This document shows positions 52,437 to 61,392 of a stretch of 64,000 nucleotides of DNA, piece after piece (within the stretch, counting starts at the first letter, position 1; each line of letters starts with the position of its first letter). Where the stretch lies: NCBI GenBank assembly GCA_016218815.1, contig JACRCX010000038.1, positions 1 through 64,000 of the forward strand, in the 5' to 3' direction. Position numbers and translations under genes: made by a program. Source of the DNA: Deltaproteobacteria bacterium (GTDB taxonomy: Bacteria; Myxococcota_A; Polyangia; DRWM01; JAAZOP01). Below the pieces are notes generated by a model. It searched no databases, had not been told where the DNA came from, and worked only from the letters and a program-made list of their open reading frames with translations.

Positions 52437-54413
52437 ATGAGTGTCATGGGCGGAGTGCGGCAACGAATCGCGGGGCGGGGCGCTCGGTGGCTGGGTACGG
52501 CGGCGCTGGCCGCCCTGGCCGGGGCCCCAGTGCTCGGCTGCGCCACGGCCGAAGTGTCGTACTGGGGCGAGGACCCCGGCGGGGACGGCGGCGATGCCGG
52601 CGACCGCGGCGGCGACTCCGCCCGCGACGACGCCGACGGCTCGGACTCCGTCGAGGCGACCGACCGCGGCGGTTTGGACGGGATGGACGGCGGCATGGAC
52701 CGCGGCGAGTCGGACGGGATGGACGGCGGCATGGACCGCGGCGGGATGGACGGGATGGACCGGGGCGGAACCGACGGGATGGACGGCGGCATGGACGGCG
52801 CCGACGGCGACGACGGCACCGGGACGACGGGCGTTGCGCTCACCGCCTTCGAGACGGACGACTTCTCCGGCTCCGGCGTCTGCGCGTCGTGCCACGGCGG
52901 CCTCGCCGACGGCGCGGGCCGCGACGTCTCCATCGACAAGGACTGGCGCGCGACGAGCATGGCCAACGCAGCCAAGGACCCGATCTGGCAGGCCAAGGTC
53001 GCCTCCGAGACCCGCCGCGCGCCCGCCCTGGCCGCGGGCATCGCCGAAACCTGCGCCCGCTGCCATACCGGCATGGCCCGCTCGCAGGCGCTGGCCGACG
53101 GGTCGGACGTGGAACTCCTCGAGCCCGGCTTCTTCGACCCGGCTCATCCCCTGCACGAAGCCGCCATGGACGGCGTCTCGTGCGCGCTGTGCCACCAGAT
53201 CCGCCCGGACGGGCTGGGCACGGCCGCCGCCGAGACCGGACGCTACGTCATCGACACCACCACCACGCCGCCTTCCCGGCCGGCCTTCGGGCCGTACACC
53301 GATCCCTGGACGGGCTCGATGCGGATGGGAATGGCCCCCGAGTCCGGCTTCACGCCCACCCACGGCTCGCAGATCGCCGATTCGGCGCTGTGCGGCTCGT
53401 GCCACACCGTTCGCACGCCGGTCGTCGACGGGGGAGGATCCGTGGTCGGTGAGTTCCCGGAGCAGGCCACGTACCTCGAATGGCGTCACGCGGACGCCGG
53501 TCTGCCCGTCGCGGACCGCCGGACCTGCTCCGCGTGCCACCTTCCCGCGGACGAGTCGCCCGCGGCCATCGCCAGTCGCGGCGGCCGGTGGGTGGCGGCG
53601 CGCAGCGGGTTCGCAGAACACCACCTCGTCGGCGGCAACACGTTCCTGCTCGAGCTGCTCCGGACCCACGGCGACGAGCTGGGCGTGACCGCCGACGGGT
53701 CCCACTTCGCGACGGCGATCGCCCGGACCGGGGAACAGCTCGCGGGCGAGACGGCGACCGTCTCCATCCCCGCCGCCGGGATCGACGCCCGCGGCCTCGT
53801 GACCGCCGCCATCCGCGTCGAGAACCGCACCGGCCACAAGTTCCCGACCGGCGTGCCGGCGCGCCGCGCCTGGCTGCACGTGACGATCCGCAACGCGGCA
53901 GGCGCCGTGCTCTTCGAGTCCGGCGCGCCCCGCGACGACGGAACCATCGAGGGCGAGGCGGCCGACGCCGACGCGGCACGCTTCGAGCCGCACCACGACG
54001 CGATCACGGCCGAGGATCAGGTGCAGGTCTACGAGTCGGTGATGGTGGATACCGATGGCGACGTCACGCGTACCTGGCTGCGCGGCGCGTCGTACGTCAA
54101 GGACAACCGCCTGCTGCCCGCCGGGTTCGAACCCGACACCGCGGAACCGGACGTCGCCGTGCAGGGCGACGCTTCGACCGACCCGGACTTCGCCGGCGGC
54201 TCCGACGAGGTCCACTACTCCGTCTCGCTCCCCGGCGCCGCGGCCCCGCTGACAATCTCGGCGGAACTCCTCTACCAGGCGTTCGCCTGGCGGTATGCCG
54301 AGGACCTGCGCGATGCGAGCGGCGAGCCGCTCATCGATCGCTTTGGCGCGTTCTGGGACGCGGCCGATCACACTCCCACCCTCGTCGGTGCAGCCGAGAC
54401 CGTCCTTCCGTAG
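52437..54413 (+). CDS. Five-haem c-type cytochrome, lipoprotein
   Basis: 658 aa from ATG 52437 (GGAGG upstream). Lipobox VLGC (Cys35), then a tether of GMDGGMDRG units (70-130). Five CxxCH haem motifs: CASCH at 149, CARCH 205, CALCH 248, CGSCH 318 and CSACH 363. The C-terminal half is beta-rich, with GHKFPTG. Predicted periplasmic or outer-surface electron carrier. It follows the multicopper oxidase (80 nt), suggesting electrons could pass between them. Confidence 0.9.
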   Translation: MSVMGGVRQRIAGRGARWLGTAALAALAGAPVLGCATAEVSYWGEDPGGDGGDAGDRGGDSARDDADGSDSVEATDRGGLDGMDGGMDRGESDGMDGGMDRGGMDGMDRGGTDGMDGGMDGADGDDGTGTTGVALTAFETDDFSGSGVCASCHGGLADGAGRDVSIDKDWRATSMANAAKDPIWQAKVASETRRAPALAAGIAETCARCHTGMARSQALADGSDVELLEPGFFDPAHPLHEAAMDGVSCALCHQIRPDGLGTAAAETGRYVIDTTTTPPSRPAFGPYTDPWTGSMRMGMAPESGFTPTHGSQIADSALCGSCHTVRTPVVDGGGSVVGEFPEQATYLEWRHADAGLPVADRRTCSACHLPADESPAAIASRGGRWVAARSGFAEHHLVGGNTFLLELLRTHGDELGVTADGSHFATAIARTGEQLAGETATVSIPAAGIDARGLVTAAIRVENRTGHKFPTGVPARRAWLHVTIRNAAGAVLFESGAPRDDGTIEGEAADADAARFEPHHDAITAEDQVQVYESVMVDTDGDVTRTWLRGASYVKDNRLLPAGFEPDTAEPDVAVQGDASTDPDFAGGSDEVHYSVSLPGAAAPLTISAELLYQAFAWRYAEDLRDASGEPLIDRFGAFWDAADHTPTLVGAAETVLP

Positions 54414-54743
54414 CGCGGCGGTCCGGCGGTCCGGGCCCCTCTTCTACGCCACGACCGAGTCCTCCGCGGCGCGCCGCCGGCCGACCGTGCGCCGGCAGGC
54501 GAAGCCCGGGCGGTCGGGTCGTGGCGATCGGTGTGCCTCGCCTTGGAGCCCGTCGCGGCCGGCGTCGACGGGTACGAGCGGACCGGCGCCCGGGCCGGAC
54601 AGGGTGGCTGAGTGCGTGAGCGCCGACCGGGATCCGGAGCAGCGCCAAGCGTGTTCGTGCACCAGAAGCGGGGCGAAGTGGCCCGGCGGCCGCTGACTCG
54701 CGCGCGGGGGCCGCCCGCCCGCCTTCCGCGCCCACGGAGCCTG
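54414..54743. other. Intergenic region, no gene
   Basis: 330 nt between convergent cytochrome and cupredoxin genes. GC-rich with many short inverted repeats that may terminate transcription. I see no gene remnant. Confidence 0.5.
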
Positions 54744-55382
54744 CTACGGAGTGACCGTGACCGAGCCGTGCATTCCCATCACTTCGTGGATGCGGCAGAA
54801 GTAGCGGTAGGTCCCGGGGGTCGCGAACGTGTAGTCGAACGTCAGGTTCGACTCGTCGCAAGGGGCGTCGAACAGTGCGCCGGCGCTCGCGTCCGCCGCG
54901 CCGGTGCCGCTGGTCACCGTGTGCATCCCCATCGCCCATTCCCAGTGAACCGTGCCGCCTGACACGATCGTCACATCCTGCGGCGAGAAGCTGTAGCCGG
55001 CGCCCGTTCCGACAAGCACCGTGACGGACGTCGCCGCATCCGAGACGGCGTCGGCGTCGGCATCGGCGTCGGCGTCGGCGTCGGCATCCGCGGCCGTGTC
55101 GGCGTCGGCGTCGGCATCGGCATCCGCGGCCGTGTCGGCGTCGGCATCGGCATCCGCGGCCGTGTCGGCGTCGGCGTCGGCATCGGCATCCGCGGCCGTG
55201 TCGGCGTCGGCATCGGCATCCGCGCCGGCCTCCGCGTCCGCATCGGGGACGTGGTCGGCCCCGCCATCTTCAACCACGTAGTCGCTTCCGTAGTCGGTAC
55301 CACTGTCATCGCCGCCGCAGGACCACATCGTCACGGCAGCCAGTGGCAGGACCCGCACGAACCAGCTCTTCAGAGTTCCCAT
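54744..55382 (-). CDS. Plastocyanin-like cupredoxin lipoprotein with Asp-Ala tether
   Basis: 212 aa from ATG 55382 (GGGGGAGG upstream). Lipobox MWSC (Cys22), a tether of DADADA and TAADAD units (about 48-112), then a type 1 copper domain with His154 (MGMHT), Cys196 (YFCRIH), His199 and Met202 or 204 (VMGMHG). A soluble-type blue copper electron carrier at the cell surface. Divergent from the giant multicopper oxidase. Confidence 0.85.
   Translation of the reverse strand: MGTLKSWFVRVLPLAAVTMWSCGGDDSGTDYGSDYVVEDGGADHVPDADAEAGADADADADTAADADADADADTAADADADADTAADADADADADTAADADADADADADADAVSDAATSVTVLVGTGAGYSFSPQDVTIVSGGTVHWEWAMGMHTVTSGTGAADASAGALFDAPCDESNLTFDYTFATPGTYRYFCRIHEVMGMHGSVTVTP
55040..55225 (-). 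repeat. Asp-Ala coding repeat
   Basis: Alternating GCCGAC/GCCGAT units with TAADAD spacers of 30-42 nt encode the cupredoxin tether. Likely prone to length changes. Confidence 0.75.
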
Positions 55383-55506
55383 CCGAACCTCCCCCGACGC
55401 CTGACGACGCGTCGGCACAACAATGCTCGACAACCTAGCCACGCTTCTCCTGATGACAAGCGGCCAGTCGCGCCCGGCGTGTCGAACGGCGGAGGAACGG
55501 GCATCG

Positions 55507-55536
55507 CGAGTCGTTGCACCCCCGGGGTGCGACTCG
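55507..55536. promoter_or_regulatory. Imperfect dyad, possible operator or hairpin
   Basis: CGAGTCG TTG CACCCC CG GGGGTG CGACTCG: the two arms match with a 3-nt bulge on one side. It lies between the cupredoxin and oxidase starts. Confidence 0.35.
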
Positions 55537-55726
55537 TCATGGCAGTCGACGACCATGTGGCTCCGCTCCCTGGCGAGGCTGGATGCCCCGCGCCGCAGGG
55601 CTGATCCCGGAAACACCGAAGAAGCCGATGCGGTTCGGTCGCCGATTCGTCGTGACCCATTACGCCTGGGGCACATTGCCACTGCGGGCAATCGCCGAAG
55701 ATCTGCGAACACGCGGAATTGGCGAT

Positions 55727-55742
55727 TGGCACGCCTCGTGCT
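55727..55742 (+). promoter_or_regulatory. Sigma54 (-24/-12) promoter candidate
   Basis: TGGCAC, five bases, GTGCT, with the GG and GC pairs at the standard spacing. One mismatch to TTGCW. About 185 nt upstream of the multicopper oxidase ATG. Confidence 0.4.
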
Positions 55743-55927
55743 TTGGGCGCCAGCGACCGGAGCGGGTGCGATGAAGTCATGCAACTCGGACAGCGTGAGG
55801 GGAAGGGAACGGCCGACGCGGAGAGCAGGGGAACGAGCGAACCGTCGCACCGACGCGGGTTCGCTCTAGACGACTCCGGCGCGGCGCGGCCGCAGGTCCG
55901 GAGCGATGGGGACAGTGGAGGATCACG

Positions 55928-58900
55928 ATGACGCGAAGGGCAATGATGGGTCTTGGTGCGCTCGGGCGACGGCTGCTGGTCGTCGCGGCGATCGCGTGCA
56001 GCGCGACGGTCGTGGACGCGTGCACGGATGCGTCCGCGCCGCCTCCGGCCGCCTCGGCGCAACTCCCGGTCAAGGCGACGCCGCACAGCGCGTTGATGGA
56101 TCGCGACGCCGCCCGGCAGATGCGCGGGACGACGATGGCGCAGCGTCTGGCGGCCCGACTGGCCAGGCCCGTGCAGCAGGTCGTCGTGAACCGGAACTTC
56201 GCCGGCGTGGACCCGGCGACCGCGCCGTACAGCCCCCTGGGCGGGGGCGACGGGCCGCTGGCCGAGGTCAAGGCGCTCGGCGCGCCCGACTTCTTCAACG
56301 TCGGCAACTACGCCAACAGCCCGCTGCCACAGCTCGACCCGGCCACCGGGACCGTCGTGCCGGGCACCGGCATGAGGAAGTTCGTCGATTCGCTTCCCGG
56401 CCTCACCGCCGCGGGCGCGAACAACCTCGGGCAGTACATCCCGGTCGCCATCCCGGACACGACCACGTACCCCGGTTCGGACTACTACGAAATCTCCCTC
56501 GTCGAGTACACCGAGCGGATGCACTCCGACCTGCCCGCCGCCGGCACCAAGCTGCGCGGCTACGTGCAGACCAACACGACCGATGCGACGGTCAGCGTGC
56601 CTCACTACCTGGGGCCCGTCATCGTCGCCCAGAAGGATCGCCCCGTCCGGGTCAAGTTCACCAACAACCTGCCCACGGGCGCCGCCGGCAACCTGTTCAT
56701 CCCGGTGGACACCACCTACATGGGCGCCGGCATGGGTCCCGACGGAATGAACATGTACACGCAGAACCGCGCCACGTTGCACCTGCACGGCGGCAACACC
56801 CCGTGGATCAGCGACGGCACGCCGCACCAGTGGACCGTCCCGGCCGCCGAAGTGACGCCGTTCCCCAAGGGCATGGTCACCCAGAACGTGCCCGACATGC
56901 CCGATCCGGGACCCGGCTCCATGACCTTCTACTGGACCAACCAGCAGAGCGCCCGCCTGCTCTTCTACCATGACCACGCGTACGGCATCACCCGGCTCAA
57001 CGTGTACGCCGGCGAGGCCGCGGGCTACCTGGTCCAGGACCCGGTCGAGCAGACGCTCGTGACCGGAGGCACGATCGGGACGACGACCGTCGCGCCGGGT
57101 ACCGTGCCCGCCGACCAGATTCCGCTGGTCATCCAGGACAAGACGTTCGTTCCCGACACGGCGTCCGGCGGCCAGCTCGCCGCGCAGGACCCGACCTGGG
57201 ATGTGGCCGCCTACGGCGGCATGGGCAACCTGTGGTTCCCCCACGTCTACATGCCGAACCAGAACCCGAACGACCCGTCCGGCTCCAGCGCCTACGGCCG
57301 CTGGGACTACGGCCCCTGGTTCTGGCCGCCGGTCACGACCGCAGGCGGGCTCGTGCATGGGCCGATCACCGGCGACGGCACCAACGGGTGTCCGATGGGA
57401 CTCGTGTGCCCCGGCATGCCCAACCCGACCGGCGTGCCCGAGTCCTTCCTGGACACGCCGGTCGTCAATGGCACGGCCTATCCGTACGTCGTGCTGCAGC
57501 CCAAGGCCTATCGCCTGCGCATCCTCAACGCGTGCAACGATCGCTACCTCAACCTCCAGCTCTACTACGCCGAGCCTCTCACCCTGAGCCTCACCGCGGG
57601 CGGCACCGGGTACTCGCCGGCGCCGGCCGTCGCCATCACCGGCGACGGCACGGGCGCGACCGCCACCGCGCAGGTGACCGGCGTCGTCAATGCGATCGCC
57701 CTCGGCGCCGGGGGCAGCGGCTACACCACGGCGCCCACCGTCACCATCTCCGGCGGCGGCGGCGGCGGCGCCACGGCGGGCGCCATCGTCTCGGCCGGCG
57801 CCGTCACAGGCGTCGTGATCACGGCCGGCGGCGCGGGCTACACCACCGCGCCGACCGTCAGCTTCTCCGGCGGCGGCGGCACCGGCGCGGCCGCGACCGC
57901 GACCGTCACCAACACCGTCGTCGGGCTCACGGTCACCGCGCCCGGCACCGGCTACACCCACGCGACCGTGGCAATCACCGACGCGACCGGCACCGGCGCG
58001 ACCGCCATCGCCTCGGTTGGCACCGAGGTCAAGATGGTCCCGGCGGTGCCGCACTACGCGGTGCCCCCGGCGCCGTGCCCGACGATGCCGCCCGAGCTGC
58101 CGCTGTGTCCGCCGGGCGTCAAGACCGGCGTGGCCGGGGCGACGACGGCCGGCATCCCGTACGGCGGCCCCGGGTGCTGGCCCGAGCTCTGGCCAGCCGA
58201 CGGCCGCGCGGGCGGCGTGCCCGACCCGACGACGGTCGGCCCGAACCTCATCCAGATCGGCACGGAAGGCGGCCTGCTGCCGAACGCGGCGATCATCGAC
58301 AACCAGCCCGTGGGCTACGAGTACATGCGCCGCAGCATCACCGTCCTCAATGTCCAGGACAAATCGCTGTACCTCGGTCCGGCCGAGCGCGCCGACGTGG
58401 TCGTGGACCTGTCCGCCGTGCCTCCGGGCAGCACCCTCATCCTGTACAACGACGCGCCGGCCCCGATGCCGGCCTTCGACACCCGCATCGACTACTACAC
58501 CGGTGACCCCGACCAGACCCTGGCCGGCGGCGCGCCCTCGACCCTGCCCGGCTACGGCCCGAACACGCGGACCATCATGCAGATCCGGGTCGCCGGGACG
58601 CCGGCGGCGCCGTTCAACGTCGCCGCGCTCCAGGCGGCCGTTCCGCCCGCGTTCGCCGCCTCGCAGCCGGCGCCGCTCGTGCCGGAGTCGGCGTTCAACA
58701 CGGCGCTCGGCACGACGTTCACCGACACGTACTCGACGATCTTCGCCAATTCCCTCGACTACGTCCCGCCCGGGTCGACCGCGGTCGGCAGTGTGAACCT
58801 CACCGCGGGCGGCTCCGGCTACACCTCGCCCCCGACCGTCGGCTTCACCGGCGGCGGCGGCACCGGCGCCGCGGCGACCGCCACGATCACCGGCCCCGTG

Positions 58901-60406
58901 ACCGCGCTTACCCTGACCAACGGCGGGCGCGGCTACCGCGCCGCCACCACCAGCGTCACTCTGACCGGCGGCGGCGGTACCGGCGCCACCGCGACGGTCG
59001 CCGTGCGCGACGGCTCAATCACCTCCATCACCCTGACGAACGGCGGCGCCGGCTATACGAGCCCGCCCACGGTCACCATCGTCGGCGAGGGCCGCAACGC
59101 AGCCGCGACCGCCACCATCACCGGTCCGGTCACCGCTCTCACACTGACCAGCGGCGGCACCGGCTACACATCGATGCCCGCCGTGACCTTTTCCGGCGGC
59201 GGCGGCGCCGGCGCCGCGGCTACGGCGAGCTTCATCGTGCACATGCCCATGGTTTCCAAGTGCATCCAGGAGCTGTTCGAGCTGGACTACGGCCGCATGA
59301 ACGCGACCCTCGGCACCGAACTGCCGCGGACCAGCATGTTCATCCAGACTACCATCCCCCTGTCCTACATCGACCCGGCGACCGAGGTGATGCAGACGGG
59401 ACAGCCGCAGCTCTGGAAGATCACGCACAACGGCGTCGATACCCACGCCATCCACTTCCACCTCATGGACGTCCAGCTCATCAACCGCATCGGCTGGGAC
59501 GGCATGGTCAAGCCGCCCGCGCCCAACGAGGTCGGCTGGAAGGACACGATCGAGATGAACCCGCTGGAGGACATCGTCGTCGCCGTCCGGCCGTCCGCGC
59601 AAACCCTGCCGTTCAAGCTCGGCGACAGCGTCCGCCCGCTCGACGTCACCATGCCCGTCGGCTCCACCGGCCAGTTCTCCAACGTCGACCCGTACACCAA
59701 CACGCCCGTCGTCGTCACCAACCAGATGATGAACTTCGGCTGGGAGTACGTCTGGCACTGCCATCTGCTGGGCCACGAGGAGAACGACATGATGCGGCCG
59801 ATCATCATGCGGGTCTCGCCGGCCGCGCCCTCCGGTCTCGCGGCGACGTCGGTTCTCAGCACGGCCCCGCCCTCCGTGACCCTGACCTGGATCGACAATT
59901 CCACGACGCCGGCGGCGACCATGTTCGGGCTGCAGCGGGCGGACGACGCCAACTTCACCGTGAACGTCGTCACGCTCCCGACCGGCGCCTCCCTGGCCAC
60001 CTCGTTCGTCGACACCACCGTGACGGGAGGCTCCACCTACTACTACCGCGTGCGGGCCGAGAACGCCGTCGCCTTCTCGCCCTGGTCCGCCACCGCCTCC
60101 GTGACGGCAGCGGGTCAGCTCCCCCTGCCGGTCACCGGCCTGACGGTCACCGCGTTCACCGCCAGTTCCATCTCGGTCGCATGGACGAATCCCACTGGTG
60201 GAGCGCCGGCCACCGGCCTGCGCGTGGAGTACCGCAATGGAGCGCTCAGCCGACCGTGGAACCTCGCCGCCACGCTGCCGCCGACGGCCACCAGCTACAC
60301 GATCACCGGACTCAGGAACAACACGCTCTACTCCATCCGCGTCGTGGCGGTCAACGCCTTCGGAGGAAGCCCCTCCACGGTGATCTCGCAGACGACGGCT
60401 CGGTAG
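55928..60406 (+). CDS. Giant multicopper oxidase with Gly-rich repeat insertions and FN3 domains
   Basis: 1492 aa, GGAGG upstream. Signal or lipoprotein N-terminus (Cys24 or Cys32). Copper motifs: LHLHGG (284-289), YHDHAYG (347-353), THAIHFH (1172-1178) and WHCHLLGHEENDMM (1276-1289), so all sites appear complete. Two blocks of glycine-rich beta repeats, GGxGYTxxPTV type, interrupt the oxidase at 552-700 and 953-1103. Two fibronectin type III domains follow (about 1300-1395 and 1400-1490). In size and motif order it recalls the large MofA/MnxG-like oxidases linked to Mn(II) oxidation, but the substrate is not shown by sequence. Confidence 0.88.
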   Translation: MTRRAMMGLGALGRRLLVVAAIACSATVVDACTDASAPPPAASAQLPVKATPHSALMDRDAARQMRGTTMAQRLAARLARPVQQVVVNRNFAGVDPATAPYSPLGGGDGPLAEVKALGAPDFFNVGNYANSPLPQLDPATGTVVPGTGMRKFVDSLPGLTAAGANNLGQYIPVAIPDTTTYPGSDYYEISLVEYTERMHSDLPAAGTKLRGYVQTNTTDATVSVPHYLGPVIVAQKDRPVRVKFTNNLPTGAAGNLFIPVDTTYMGAGMGPDGMNMYTQNRATLHLHGGNTPWISDGTPHQWTVPAAEVTPFPKGMVTQNVPDMPDPGPGSMTFYWTNQQSARLLFYHDHAYGITRLNVYAGEAAGYLVQDPVEQTLVTGGTIGTTTVAPGTVPADQIPLVIQDKTFVPDTASGGQLAAQDPTWDVAAYGGMGNLWFPHVYMPNQNPNDPSGSSAYGRWDYGPWFWPPVTTAGGLVHGPITGDGTNGCPMGLVCPGMPNPTGVPESFLDTPVVNGTAYPYVVLQPKAYRLRILNACNDRYLNLQLYYAEPLTLSLTAGGTGYSPAPAVAITGDGTGATATAQVTGVVNAIALGAGGSGYTTAPTVTISGGGGGGATAGAIVSAGAVTGVVITAGGAGYTTAPTVSFSGGGGTGAAATATVTNTVVGLTVTAPGTGYTHATVAITDATGTGATAIASVGTEVKMVPAVPHYAVPPAPCPTMPPELPLCPPGVKTGVAGATTAGIPYGGPGCWPELWPADGRAGGVPDPTTVGPNLIQIGTEGGLLPNAAIIDNQPVGYEYMRRSITVLNVQDKSLYLGPAERADVVVDLSAVPPGSTLILYNDAPAPMPAFDTRIDYYTGDPDQTLAGGAPSTLPGYGPNTRTIMQIRVAGTPAAPFNVAALQAAVPPAFAASQPAPLVPESAFNTALGTTFTDTYSTIFANSLDYVPPGSTAVGSVNLTAGGSGYTSPPTVGFTGGGGTGAAATATITGPVTALTLTNGGRGYRAATTSVTLTGGGGTGATATVAVRDGSITSITLTNGGAGYTSPPTVTIVGEGRNAAATATITGPVTALTLTSGGTGYTSMPAVTFSGGGGAGAAATASFIVHMPMVSKCIQELFELDYGRMNATLGTELPRTSMFIQTTIPLSYIDPATEVMQTGQPQLWKITHNGVDTHAIHFHLMDVQLINRIGWDGMVKPPAPNEVGWKDTIEMNPLEDIVVAVRPSAQTLPFKLGDSVRPLDVTMPVGSTGQFSNVDPYTNTPVVVTNQMMNFGWEYVWHCHLLGHEENDMMRPIIMRVSPAAPSGLAATSVLSTAPPSVTLTWIDNSTTPAATMFGLQRADDANFTVNVVTLPTGASLATSFVDTTVTGGSTYYYRVRAENAVAFSPWSATASVTAAGQLPLPVTGLTVTAFTASSISVAWTNPTGGAPATGLRVEYRNGALSRPWNLAATLPPTATSYTITGLRNNTLYSIRVVAVNAFGGSPSTVISQTTAR
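57581..58027 (+). repeat. First Gly-rich repeat block in the oxidase
   Basis: Encodes residues 552-700, about four units with GGxGYTTAPTVT cores. Confidence 0.75.
58784..59236 (+). repeat. Second Gly-rich repeat block in the oxidase
   Basis: Encodes residues 953-1103, four units such as GGSGYTSPPTVGFTGGGGTG followed by ATATITGPVTALTLT. Confidence 0.75.
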
Positions 60407-60524
60407 CCGCCACCGCCGGGGAGGGGCCTCACCGCCCCTTCCCCGGCGGGGTGGACCAGCCACGGGAGAGACGAACATGGAACGCAAGAACAACGAAGGA
60501 CGATCGGGAAGGAGGGCCGTTGCG

Positions 60525-61280
60525 ATGAAGACCTTGATCCGTACCCTGGGGTTGGCCGCGCTGCTGCCGCTCGCCGCGCTGCCCGTCGGTTGTCAGGACG
60601 AGAACGAACCCGCCTCGTGCGCCGACTACACGCCGCCGGACGCTACCGGCGACACGTCCGCCGCCCTGACGGTCGAGGACTGTGTCAAGTCGATCGGCTG
60701 GCAGTACGACTTCGTGATCGACACGGACATGAACGGCATCATGACGGCCGAGGGCGGCATGTGTCTCGACTCGACCACCGCGGAGTGGTTCGAGGAGGAC
60801 GCCACCTCCGACGGTTTCAGCCATGTGCTGGCGTGGGACTCTGTCAACTCGTGCGAGAACCGCACGCCGCCCCCGGACATCGATCTCGAGCTGTGCCGGT
60901 TCCGCGGCACGCACTCGTGGGAGGCGATCCCCGGCTTCGATCCCGCCGTGCGCATGGCGCTCGTCGAGCACATCAATACGGTGACCGGCGACTACGACGG
61001 CGACGGCACCGACGACAAGTGCGGCCCGGCGAACCTGCTGGAAGGCACTACGACCCGCTACGTCGTCGAGATGCGCGGCGCCTGCGGCTCCGGCACGAAG
61101 CTCGAGCTGTGGGAGCCGGAGGCCGGCGACGACGAAGCCTACCCCGGCGACATGTACGTGGACGGCGGGCGGGCCACCCCGGCCGTCATCTGCCACCAGC
61201 CGGGCACGCTGGAACAGGCCGACCACATGCCGGGACGCCTGATCTGTCCGACGTCCATGACGATCATGGACGAGGACTAG
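60525..61280 (+). CDS. Lipoprotein of unknown function in the redox cluster
   Basis: 251 aa from ATG 60525, chosen for AAGGAGGG 8 nt upstream (an earlier ATG at 60477 is weaker). Signal peptide with lipobox PVGC. The mature part has eight or more cysteines (ASCADY, EDCVKS, GMCLD, NSCEN, DKCGP, GACGSG, VICHQPG, LICPTS) and acidic runs. VICHQPG is not a haem motif. Between the large oxidase and the eight-haem cytochrome; probably co-expressed, role unknown. Confidence 0.65.
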   Translation: MKTLIRTLGLAALLPLAALPVGCQDENEPASCADYTPPDATGDTSAALTVEDCVKSIGWQYDFVIDTDMNGIMTAEGGMCLDSTTAEWFEEDATSDGFSHVLAWDSVNSCENRTPPPDIDLELCRFRGTHSWEAIPGFDPAVRMALVEHINTVTGDYDGDGTDDKCGPANLLEGTTTRYVVEMRGACGSGTKLELWEPEAGDDEAYPGDMYVDGGRATPAVICHQPGTLEQADHMPGRLICPTSMTIMDED

Positions 61281-61392
61281 CGGCACCTCCGCGTCACGAC
61301 CGCGTCCGGGCGATGGCAGGAGGAAACGGGCGGGTTCGCCGGCCGAACGGTTCGACCGGCGACCCCGCACGACCGGGGGGAAGGAGGAGCAG

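Larger units (their letters stand above)
55383..55927. other. Divergent intergenic region of the cupredoxin/oxidase pair
   Basis: 545 nt without a gene. It contains an imperfect dyad (55507-55536) and a sigma54-like promoter (55727-55742). It is a natural place for shared control of both genes. Confidence 0.5.

Noticed and set aside
54117..54133. GGGTTCGAACCC, a T-arm-like sequence of a tRNA
   Set aside because: Lies inside the cytochrome coding sequence and no cloverleaf can be built around it.
55040..55225. Short tandem repeats as a possible CRISPR or origin iteron
   Set aside because: They encode the Asp-Ala tether of the cupredoxin in frame and have no spacer structure.
61190..61205. 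CHQP in the lipoprotein at 60525 as a haem site
   Set aside because: Not a CxxCH motif; only one of the pair of cysteines is present.
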